Positions 8,876 to 15,512 of a stretch of DNA of 33,719 nt are shown here, in pieces. The notes under the pieces are model-generated. The model ran no database searches, had not been told where the DNA came from, and saw only the letters and a program-made list of their open reading frames with translations. This DNA comes from 4572-13 sp964594065. GTDB taxonomy: Bacteria; Planctomycetota; Phycisphaerae; Sedimentisphaerales; Anaerohalosphaeraceae. The stretch spans positions 1-33,719 of the forward strand of contig CAZQKX010000038.1 in the NCBI GenBank assembly GCA_964594065.1, written 5' to 3'. A program made the translations under genes and the position numbers. Within the stretch, counting starts at the first letter, position 1; every line of letters starts with the position of its first letter.

Positions 8876-9677
8876 CTGTACTCGTTCGACGCGTCAGCCC
8901 CGGCTTGGGCTCGCGTTTCAGGACGATATATTCAATCCCATTCTTTTCGCAATACTCGCGTTTGACATCTTTGTCGCCGTCTTCGTTAACGACATAACCG
9001 TCCGGCTTAATCTTTTGGATCTCCGGCTCAGCATCCAGCCAGCCGTCGCCGCTGGAGATCAGCGCCTGCTTGACAAAACGAATGGAACCGGCCAGATATT
9101 GCCGTTCATCTTCCGAAAACATCGGATGACCGGGGCCTTTAAGCTTTTCCAGATTCTTGTCATGGCCCAGGACGACATATAAATCGCCCTTTTCAGCCGC
9201 TTCCTCAAAGAATCTGACGTGACCGGTATGAAACCAGTCATAACAACCCGTTACGATCACTTTTTTATTACCCGTTTCACTCAAATCGTAATCGTGCTCA
9301 GGATACCCGGTCAGAGAATCATCCGAAACAACACTGTAGGCGATTGCCTGCTTGTCTGCACACGCTTTCAATTCCGGAAGTTCCTGTGACTGGAGTGAAA
9401 TCCATTCATCCACATTACAGCCGGCTAATACCTTGACATCTTCAAGCTGATCCAGACGGCCAATCACATGAACCTGACTGACATACCGGAGATTTTCAAC
9501 AAAATATGTTCGTTCGGCCAATGGAAACTTTGGCGCGGCCCCGGCGACCTGCTCGACCAGAGCATCATCGAATAATATCACATGAAGCTGTCCCGCCTTG
9601 GACGCCTCATGAATAAAGCGGATTTTCCTCGAATCCATCTTATCAAACCCGCCTGCGGTTATGACTGTTTTTGCCAT
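8859..9677 (-). CDS. Tandem cytidylyltransferase-like nucleotidyltransferase, N-terminal half degenerate
   Basis: Predicted cytoplasmic nucleotidyltransferase that joins a nucleoside monophosphate to a phosphorylated metabolite, probably a sugar 1-phosphate. The C-terminal half (about 138-272) has the complete fold: VTGCYDWFHTGHVRFFEEA with the HTGH catalytic motif, GHDKNLE, and the closing RRTSTDLRG signature. The N-terminal half (about 1-130) begins with a similar VITAGGFDKMDSRKIRFIHEA strand-loop-helix, but the HxGH motif is replaced by DSRK, so it looks like an inactive duplicate. The start overlaps the stop of the GHMP kinase gene by one base (TAATG), indicating translational coupling. 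Fused HldE-type adenylyltransferases use the same fold, but the nucleotide and substrate cannot be assigned here. Confidence 0.8.
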   Translation of the reverse strand: MAKTVITAGGFDKMDSRKIRFIHEASKAGQLHVILFDDALVEQVAGAAPKFPLAERTYFVENLRYVSQVHVIGRLDQLEDVKVLAGCNVDEWISLQSQELPELKACADKQAIAYSVVSDDSLTGYPEHDYDLSETGNKKVIVTGCYDWFHTGHVRFFEEAAEKGDLYVVLGHDKNLEKLKGPGHPMFSEDERQYLAGSIRFVKQALISSGDGWLDAEPEIQKIKPDGYVVNEDGDKDVKREYCEKNGIEYIVLKREPKPGLTRRTSTDLRGF

Positions 9678-10474
9678 TATTCTGTTACCTTTATTTTAAC
9701 CTGGAATCCACCGGGCACAGGCTCGTCTGATATGACATATAGATAGCCTCCACCGCAGCCGGAATACATCGCTCCGGCATATTTAGACTGATAGAATTTC
9801 AACAGTTTAACAAGATCAATTTTTAAGGTGTGATGTTCTAATGTGCCGGGAAGCAGCGTGTACCAGCATTCCATGCAGTCATTAAGCGAAGCACCGAGTG
9901 CCTTAACATCTTTTTTAAGGATTGCGTCATAACAGTCCTGACCTGTTTTGCCAAGCTTACTGACCCACTCCGGCGTAAAATTCTTTATATCCAATGGATA
10001 GTAACCATCGGGCCTGGTGTTAACCGGTACGAGATAGAGGTTATCGCCAAGCCACTTGCCAACATCGGAATCATTACAGGACTCAACATGTTTTGGGAAA
10101 TAGCCACCTTCATAATCATAGTCATAATCCAGGCGGCTGATACCCGGATACACGATGCCGATCATATCCTGTGAACCTGACGGGTCAGAACTGCCTTCGT
10201 TCTCGATATCATACAGCTTGCGAACAAGTTCCATCTTATCACCATCGGGAACCTGATCACCCCAGACATCCAAAGCAATGGAACGCGTACTGCCGCAAAT
10301 ACCGGCACGATCCATAAACCTGAATTCAGGAACAACCGCTGCTACGACCATTGAACCCGGAGGGGTGGGATTGAGCTTTGACATAAACGGCTGATCAATC
10401 CACCCGCCCGCAAGAGCGACACGATACTGAATCTTACCGATAATATCCGTAATATCCTTTGAGGTATTACTCAC
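9677..10474 (-). CDS. GHMP kinase superfamily protein, predicted sugar kinase
   Basis: Predicted ATP-dependent kinase of the galactokinase/homoserine kinase/mevalonate kinase superfamily, most likely phosphorylating a sugar. Visible motifs are an N-terminal YRVALAGGWIDQPF (like the substrate-binding AGRVNLIGEHxD region), GICGSTRSIA in place of the ATP-loop GLGSSAA, SGSQDMIGIVYPG, and the C-terminal glycine motif MYSGCGGGYLYV. At 265 residues it is short for the superfamily (about 330). The open frame extends to a TTG at 10495, but AAGGAG lies inside that extension, 7 bases before a GTG at 10474, which is therefore the likely start. It lies between the epimerase and the nucleotidyltransferase, the order expected for kinase and nucleotidyl transfer acting in sequence. 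ATP-loop divergence leaves activity unproven. Confidence 0.75.
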   Translation of the reverse strand: MSNTSKDITDIIGKIQYRVALAGGWIDQPFMSKLNPTPPGSMVVAAVVPEFRFMDRAGICGSTRSIALDVWGDQVPDGDKMELVRKLYDIENEGSSDPSGSQDMIGIVYPGISRLDYDYDYEGGYFPKHVESCNDSDVGKWLGDNLYLVPVNTRPDGYYPLDIKNFTPEWVSKLGKTGQDCYDAILKKDVKALGASLNDCMECWYTLLPGTLEHHTLKIDLVKLLKFYQSKYAGAMYSGCGGGYLYVISDEPVPGGFQVKIKVTE

Positions 10475-10510
10475 GACATTTCTCCTTAGATTCAAACAGT
10501 TTATAGTTGT

Positions 10511-11545
10511 TTAGCTAACGGTACGCTTTCCGGCTTTGCGGTCATTGTACTGCTGCTCGATCCAATCGTAAGTGCGTTTGAGGCCTTCCTTGAACGGCAG
10601 ATCCGGTTCCCAACCCAATACCTGCTTGATGAAGGTATTATCACTGTTACGGCCGGCTACACCTTGCGGAGCATCCATGTCGTGTGTGCGTTTCAGCTTA
10701 ACACCGCCGATTTCTTCTGCGTAATCAACCAGCGTATTGATCGGGATCAGTTCATTGGAACCCAGGTTGATCGCCGTTGCGGTCAGATCTTCACAGTGCA
10801 TGATCTGGTCAATGCCCAGAACACAGTCATCAATATACATAAAGCTGCGGGTTTGTTCGCCGCTGCCCCAGATGTCGATTTCCAGGTTGCCGCTGTCTTT
10901 GGCTTCGATCACTTTACGGCAAATCGCTGCCGGTGCCTTTTCACGTCCACCATCCCAGGTGCCATAAGGACCGTACACATTATGGAAGCGGGCAATTGCC
11001 GTCTTCATGCCGCGTTCAGACCAGTATTCCTCACAGAACATTTCCGAGATCAGCTTTTCCCAGCCGTAACCACGTTCGGACATGGCCGGATAAGCGTCGG
11101 ATTCCTTCAGGGCACGGACATTCGGGTCTTTCTGCAGCTCGACATTGTAAGCACAGGCTGAAGAAGAGAAGAAGTAGCGCTCGGCACCGGCACGGTAAGC
11201 AGCCTCGATCATGTGGGTATTGATCAGGACACTCCGCAAACATTCGATACGGAATTTTTCGATGAAGCCCATACCGCCCATGTCAGCGGCCAGGTTGTAG
11301 ACTTCCTTGGCGCCCTTGCATGCCTCGATCGCACATTCCTTCTCGCTCAGGTCCATGCACAAGTTTTCAACACCCGGTACGACCTGATACCACTCGGGAA
11401 GCGGCTTTTTATCAATTGCACGGATGCGTGTAAAACCCTGGTCCTTGAAATACTTGGTCAGGGCACCTGCAATAAACCCGCCGGCTCCGCCGATTACAAT
11501 CAAATCATCCTTTTTGATCAAATCAATCGCTTTTTTGTTAGCCAT
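10511..11545 (-). CDS. GDP-mannose 3,5-epimerase-like NAD-dependent epimerase (extended SDR)
   Basis: Predicted cytoplasmic nucleotide-sugar epimerase. The N-terminal Rossmann motif is IGGAGGFIAGAL. The protein resembles plant GDP-mannose 3,5-epimerase over its whole length, including NLAADMGGMGFI, FHNVYGPYGTWDGGREKAPAA and RNSDNTFIKQVLGW. The residues known for the plant enzyme are present: Cys131 in SSACAYN and Lys203 in REKAPAA as acid/base pair, and Tyr160/Lys164 in the YxxxK motif. The plant enzyme converts GDP-D-mannose to GDP-L-galactose reversibly; the same reaction is the first guess here, with other NDP-hexoses possible. The ATG has a ribosome site (AAAGGCGAG). It is the first gene of the minus-strand locus and lies 159 bases from the divergent AraC start. 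Confidence 0.87.
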   Translation of the reverse strand: MANKKAIDLIKKDDLIVIGGAGGFIAGALTKYFKDQGFTRIRAIDKKPLPEWYQVVPGVENLCMDLSEKECAIEACKGAKEVYNLAADMGGMGFIEKFRIECLRSVLINTHMIEAAYRAGAERYFFSSSACAYNVELQKDPNVRALKESDAYPAMSERGYGWEKLISEMFCEEYWSERGMKTAIARFHNVYGPYGTWDGGREKAPAAICRKVIEAKDSGNLEIDIWGSGEQTRSFMYIDDCVLGIDQIMHCEDLTATAINLGSNELIPINTLVDYAEEIGGVKLKRTHDMDAPQGVAGRNSDNTFIKQVLGWEPDLPFKEGLKRTYDWIEQQYNDRKAGKRTVS

Positions 11546-11594
11546 CTTACTCGCCTTTCTTATCTTTCAATTTTTTGGTTTTAGTCGCTACTGC

Positions 11595-11669
11595 ACAATA
11601 TTGTCTTTGCAATTTACTTGAGCATATGATATTATAAAACGTAGAAGCCCTGAATGGACAATGTTGTCT
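11595..11669. promoter_or_regulatory. Paired operator-like repeats between the fucose locus and araC-type gene
   Basis: ACAATATTGTCT at 11595-11606 and ACAATGTTGTCT at 11658-11669 differ in one base. The first ten bases of the first copy form a perfect palindrome. Their starts are 63 bases apart, six helical turns, and they flank a promoter. This arrangement suits a looping AraC-type regulator binding both sites; binding itself is inference. Confidence 0.5.
11607..11635 (+). promoter_or_regulatory. Candidate sigma-70 promoter of the araC-type gene
   Basis: TTGCAA (-35, 11607-11612) and TATTAT (-10, 11630-11635) are separated by 17 bases, giving a transcription start near 11642. The -35 box abuts the upstream operator-like repeat, and the second repeat lies just downstream of the start, as for autoregulation. 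Confidence 0.45.
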
Positions 11670-11704
11670 ATTGTATGCCATTTATTGACTTTTTGAGTGA
11701 GGCC

Positions 11705-12568
11705 ATGAAAAAGACCCAAGAACCCGATTTTTTTTCAAAACAAGTGGCTCAGGCCCGGCGTTTTTACATCGAAAAATCAAAAACAACCGACTCCCGCATC
11801 AAAGTGGTCTGCGGCGGATGTGAGTATACCAGCCCTGATTTTGAAATCAATAGAAAAGATTTCCCCTATTATTCCATTGAATTTGTATCCAAAGGGGCGG
11901 GTTTTCTCACGCTGAATAATCGAAAATATCAGCTCACTCCCGGCACCGTCTTTTCCTACGGCCCCGGCATCAGCCAGCGGATCACCTCGGTCCCGGAAAA
12001 ACCGATGGTCAAGTATTTCGTGGACTTTACGGGCAATGCCGTTAAACAGATGCTCAAAAAACACATTTCGCCTTTAGGGACCGCAATCCAGGTTAACCGG
12101 CTGGACGAAATCGCCGGAATTTTAGACAACCTGCTCACCCATGGCCTCTCAGACAGCCCTTACAAATCCATGATCTGCTCGATCCAGTTGGAGTACCTGC
12201 TCTACCGCATCGCGGAGATGACGGCCATGGAAAAAGGCACCCCTTCCAGGGCATTTCTAACCTATCAAAATTGCAGACAACATATTAAGGAGCATTTTAT
12301 CACGCTGAACTCCCTGCAGGACATCGCCGAGGCCTGTCTGATCGACCATGCCTATTTATGCCGATTGTTCAAACGATTTGACACCCAAAGCCCGTACCAG
12401 TATTTGCTGAATCTGAAAATGGCTTGTGCCGCGGATCAATTTCAAAAGTCCGGTGTTCTCGTCAAGGAAATCGCGCACGAACTGGGTTTTAACGATCCCT
12501 TTCATTTCACCCGCGTCTTCAAAAAAGTGTTTGGTATTTCCCCGCAGGCGTTTAAAGGTTTACGATAA
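11705..12568 (+). CDS. AraC-family transcriptional regulator
   Basis: Predicted DNA-binding regulator, probably of the divergent fucose locus. The N-terminal half (about 20-140) is a cupin-like sugar-sensing domain with the segment YYSIEFVSKGAGFLTLNNRK. The C-terminal 100 residues hold two helix-turn-helix motifs typical of the family (SLQDIAEACLIDHAYLCRLF, then KEIAHELGFNDPFHFTRVFK) and the ending GISPQAFK. The frame is open to an ATG at 11654. The start at 11705 (MKKTQEPDFFSKQ) is preferred because an operator-like repeat and the probable transcript start lie around 11642-11669 and because related N-termini begin near here. Its own ribosome site (GTGAGG) is very close to the ATG, so 11654 stays possible. 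The effector may be L-fucose or a metabolite (inference). Confidence 0.88.
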   Translation: MKKTQEPDFFSKQVAQARRFYIEKSKTTDSRIKVVCGGCEYTSPDFEINRKDFPYYSIEFVSKGAGFLTLNNRKYQLTPGTVFSYGPGISQRITSVPEKPMVKYFVDFTGNAVKQMLKKHISPLGTAIQVNRLDEIAGILDNLLTHGLSDSPYKSMICSIQLEYLLYRIAEMTAMEKGTPSRAFLTYQNCRQHIKEHFITLNSLQDIAEACLIDHAYLCRLFKRFDTQSPYQYLLNLKMACAADQFQKSGVLVKEIAHELGFNDPFHFTRVFKKVFGISPQAFKGLR

Positions 12569-12696
12569 GAGACGCTTCCGGATGCAACAAACAGATGTCA
12601 AACGTGTCTTGACAAATCTGTCGCCAGTTCCCGGATAATCTCAAGGGGCAGTCATATCAACAGTACCAGATAGGATTTAAGAAACCAGATGCAATA

Positions 12697-14073
12697 TCAT
12701 TGAATCAAAACCGCCCAGTGCCCCTCATCCGGGCAGTGTAATGGTATGACCCCTTCTTGGTTATTGACAATTGGATCTTTCCACGCCAACTGCAGGATAT
12801 TCAGCCATCGTATGGTTACCTTTCCGGGTGTGCCTGTATTCAGTTTCACATCCCCCCCGTTTGGGAAATAGACCGCATATTCTTTGGACGGACAAGCGAT
12901 ACAGTAGGCTTCATTAGCTCCCCGCTCAGACAGAAGGTCATTGTGCGGCTGACAATTAAAAATATCCATCTTATCAGTCAGCATTCTCATACTTTTAATA
13001 TTTGCCTGGGCTTTCGGTCCCAGCCCCAGCCCCGAGTCGGGTCGATGGAAACGGGCCGAAGCCAATCCCCCAACAATATTCCTCCAAAACCGTTCCTGAC
13101 CATCCCGGCCATTGCCGAAGCGTCCTGAATCTGCCCCGTATATTTTCACATTGTTCAGGGGGCGAACCTTCGAGGCAATACGCGTCCTTTGCTTCTGGGC
13201 ATTGTCCCAGTGTTTTTGTCCTGTCTGGTGATTATTCTGTGAGACATCCAGAAAGGAGTAGATTTCCGGATGATTGAAAGAGGGATCATGCTGCTTGCTG
13301 GATAAATCCCACCGGTCCCACATCTCGGTGGTATGCACTTTGACTCCGGCCTCCTTTGCTTTTGTTCTGATATAGTTCGACCAATAGTATCCCCATTCCG
13401 GCGTGACTGATGTTTCATTATCCATACAGTAGAGCACATTTCCATACACAAGACAATAGGACAGCATCTTGTCTACAAATCGTTGCTGATAATGAAGCAC
13501 GGCTTGTTGGTTCTTTTCTTTGGGGATCGACCAGAAAAAGGGATTCTCAGTTCGAGTCGGATGAGAATTGACCTGCGTCGGCAGACCGGTCTCGTTGGGG
13601 GTATAATTCACATTATTTTTGGGATTCAGTGGATTCGCTGCCCAGCATTCGCGGTAATAATCAAACGTAGCCCACACTTCGATTTGCACGATGATATCCC
13701 GTTGGCTCGTCCATTGCAGCATCGTTTCGAATCGACTCCAATACTCAGGATTCCACTGGTCCAGATCGTACCTGCCATCGGCAAGCTGTTTAAATGCCTG
13801 CACTTCCCATCCTTGATTATTTCGCGAACTCATCGTGTTTCGGATGTAATTGCCTCCTGCTGCCTTGAGCGTATCGAGTTGCTGCCTGAGTTGGGGGTGC
13901 TGAAATAAGTTATCGTCATCACTGCCGCCAAGAAGCAGGATGGGTTTTTCTCCATACATCCAATAGGCAGGATTCTCGGTGTATATTTCGATCCTTTTTT
14001 GTTTGGTTTCAGATGCGTATGACACATAGATCAGATTGATCAGCAGGACAAGAACGCTGCAGTATTTATTCAT
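12697..14073 (-). CDS. Secreted TIM-barrel glycoside hydrolase-like protein, family uncertain
   Basis: Exported protein of about 458 residues, possibly a glycosidase. A signal peptide covers residues 1-20 (hydrophobic LVLLINLIYVSYA, cleavage after SYA). The start at 14073 is chosen because CAGGAG precedes it and the signal peptide begins there, rather than at 14118. The central part looks like a (beta/alpha)8 barrel: GGNYIRNT near 73-80, IIVQIEVWATFDYY near 127-140, and NVLYCMDNETSV with Asn219-Glu220 placed like the Asn-Glu acid/base motif of clan GH-A. Aromatic-rich loops (many Trp and Tyr) fit carbohydrate binding. A short beta-rich C-terminus follows. I do not recognise an exact family. 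It is convergent with the AraC gene and is not part of the fucose operon, but may share its glycan substrate. Confidence 0.65.
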   Translation of the reverse strand: MNKYCSVLVLLINLIYVSYASETKQKRIEIYTENPAYWMYGEKPILLLGGSDDDNLFQHPQLRQQLDTLKAAGGNYIRNTMSSRNNQGWEVQAFKQLADGRYDLDQWNPEYWSRFETMLQWTSQRDIIVQIEVWATFDYYRECWAANPLNPKNNVNYTPNETGLPTQVNSHPTRTENPFFWSIPKEKNQQAVLHYQQRFVDKMLSYCLVYGNVLYCMDNETSVTPEWGYYWSNYIRTKAKEAGVKVHTTEMWDRWDLSSKQHDPSFNHPEIYSFLDVSQNNHQTGQKHWDNAQKQRTRIASKVRPLNNVKIYGADSGRFGNGRDGQERFWRNIVGGLASARFHRPDSGLGLGPKAQANIKSMRMLTDKMDIFNCQPHNDLLSERGANEAYCIACPSKEYAVYFPNGGDVKLNTGTPGKVTIRWLNILQLAWKDPIVNNQEGVIPLHCPDEGHWAVLIQ

Positions 14074-14469
14074 GCTGTCTCCTGTAAAAAAGATTGAATG
14101 ATGCCGCTTCCAGTTCACAGCAGGCTTTCATCTCCGAAGCCATTTTCGCTTAGAAAAAGTCTACTTGCAAGAAAGATTTTAAATAGGCAAACCGCTATGG
14201 GCAAACGAGTAAAACCAGTGATGGCAACAGAAACAAAGCAAGGCAGGTGCTGGATGAGTTGATGGGGGAGTGATGAGTAATGAGATTACAGTTATACATA
14301 CCCCCTACTTCACTAAAAGACGACTTCAAGACGACTCCAAAACAACTAAAAGCACTATTGACTTTGACGCTGGTGAGACGCTGGAGTCATTTCTTGGCTC
14401 TAATTTTCCCCTTGACAAAAACGATTATTTCTTGTATACAATTGCCCTTTAATGACTTATATCATTTAC
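14074..14469. other. Intergenic region ahead of the tRNA gene, no protein gene
   Basis: About 400 bases between the divergent secreted-protein gene and the tRNA. It holds short direct repeats (AGACGACT twice at 14320-14340, and GACGCTGG twice near 14371-14391) and the tRNA promoter. A 60-codon open frame starting at 14270 runs through that promoter and looks non-coding. Confidence 0.5.
14412..14440 (+). promoter_or_regulatory. Sigma-70 promoter of the tRNA gene
   Basis: A perfect TTGACA (14412-14417) and TATACA (14435-14440) are separated by 17 bases. The predicted transcript start near 14447 lies about 23 bases before the mature tRNA 5' end. Confidence 0.75.
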
Positions 14470-14543
14470 GGGCGTTTAGCTCAGTTGGCTAGAGCACTAG
14501 CTCGACAAGCTAGGGGTCACTGGTTCAAGTCCAGTAACGCCCA
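14470..14543 (+). tRNA. tRNA-Val (anticodon GAC), with C at position 33
   Basis: A full cloverleaf can be drawn: acceptor stem GGGCGTT/AACGCCC, D arm GCTC/GAGC with G18-G19, anticodon stem CTAGC/GCTAG, variable loop GGGTC, T arm ACTGG/CCAGT with loop TTCAAGT, and discriminator A73. The anticodon loop is TCGACAA, which places GAC at 34-36 and reads valine GUC codons. C occupies position 33, where U is nearly universal. The 3' CCA is not encoded. A promoter lies directly upstream and a nested hairpin directly downstream. Confidence 0.88.
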
Positions 14544-14595
14544 GTGGTTGAATTTCCCGTAAGCCCTTGCAGAAACAAGGGCTTACGTCAACCAC
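14544..14595 (+). other. Nested hairpin directly after the tRNA
   Basis: An outer stem GTGGTTGA/TCAACCAC (14544-14551 with 14588-14595) encloses a perfect 11-pair inner stem GTAAGCCCTTG/CAAGGGCTTAC (14559-14569 with 14576-14586) with a six-base loop. Only CTCTTT follows, not a real T-run, so termination is possible but unproven. It could also help 3' processing, or be an attachment-site remnant at the tRNA end. Confidence 0.55.
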
Positions 14596-14780
14596 CTCTT
14601 TCGATCTCCCTACATCGCATATTCTGTATTTTACTGTATTTCGCTCGCTTTTAACGAGGTTTTCAGTCGAATTAGCGGTCGATTTTCCAGGGGCATCATA
14701 GGTACCTGTCTTGGCTTCCTGTTGGTTGGGTATCCAGATATCTTGGACTTACCCAGAATTTTCCCAATTGTAACCTGCCA

Positions 14781-15512
14781 TTAAGGCATATCACGGAAGG
14801 GAATCGTTGTATAATCTTCGGTTTCATACTCTTCTTCTGGAATTAGGATGAAACCTATATGCCCATCTAGAAATGCCATATTAAAATGTTCTTCCTTTTT
14901 GTGCCAATCCTTTCCGGGCGGAACAGAAGACTCAATTTGATCCCACCAATTATTGTCTCCGACAAATAAGAGCTTGTACAGTGGAACTTCGATATGAGAC
15001 AATTTGAATTCGTCGTACTTATTAAATTTTTCATTCAGGGCAATAAATAATTCATTAGATTCAGGAAGTTTGGTAGGACCGACTACAAAGGGATTGGTCT
15101 GGTAGCTGTTTCCATAATAATTGTAGGCAAGCTGTGATTCCGGGCAACCCAGTACCCCGCCTCGGTCAGCGGGACAGGTAAAAACATCTTGTGGCCTTTC
15201 ACTATTAATTACCAATTCAAGATTAAGATGGGGATTAAGAGGTCGCATTTCAGCACCTCCACTAGTCCCCTTCCATCCCCCAAATGTATGGTTCACATTA
15301 ATCCCACGGAGAAATTTGTCTTCGTTATCCAAAAAATAAGAAGTCCACCCAATCATAATCTGCCTTAGATTTGATTGACAGGCAACCCTTTTCCCCAATT
15401 CCTTACACTTTTGCAGGCTGGGCAATAAGATACTGAGCAAAACCGCAATGATAGCGATTACGACTAAAAGCTCCACCAGTGTAAAGCCTGTTTTGATATT
15501 ATTGCTTCTCAT
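14781..15512 (-). CDS. Prepilin-like protein with N-terminal methylation motif (PulG/H-X9-DG type)
   Basis: Exported type II pseudopilin-like protein of the kind abundant in planctomycetes. The N-terminus KTGFTLVELLVVIAIIAVLLSILLP is a class III signal: prepilin peptidase is expected to cut after Gly9, leaving methylated Phe and a hydrophobic helix. The soluble domain (about 40-243) contains the CPADR segment common in these proteins and ends near the FNMAFLDGHIGF motif, matching the processing-associated H-X9-DG signature. Function in the cell is unknown for this family; it may assemble on the secretion machine encoded at 143-3530. Its ATG follows the stop of the upstream kinase gene with no gap (TGAATG), so the two proteins are probably made together, an uncommon pairing. 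Confidence 0.85.
   Translation of the reverse strand: MRSNNIKTGFTLVELLVVIAIIAVLLSILLPSLQKCKELGKRVACQSNLRQIMIGWTSYFLDNEDKFLRGINVNHTFGGWKGTSGGAEMRPLNPHLNLELVINSERPQDVFTCPADRGGVLGCPESQLAYNYYGNSYQTNPFVVGPTKLPESNELFIALNEKFNKYDEFKLSHIEVPLYKLLFVGDNNWWDQIESSVPPGKDWHKKEEHFNMAFLDGHIGFILIPEEEYETEDYTTIPFRDMP

Noticed and set aside
14270..14452. 60-codon open frame before the tRNA
   Set aside because: It contains the tRNA promoter and has no recognisable protein features.
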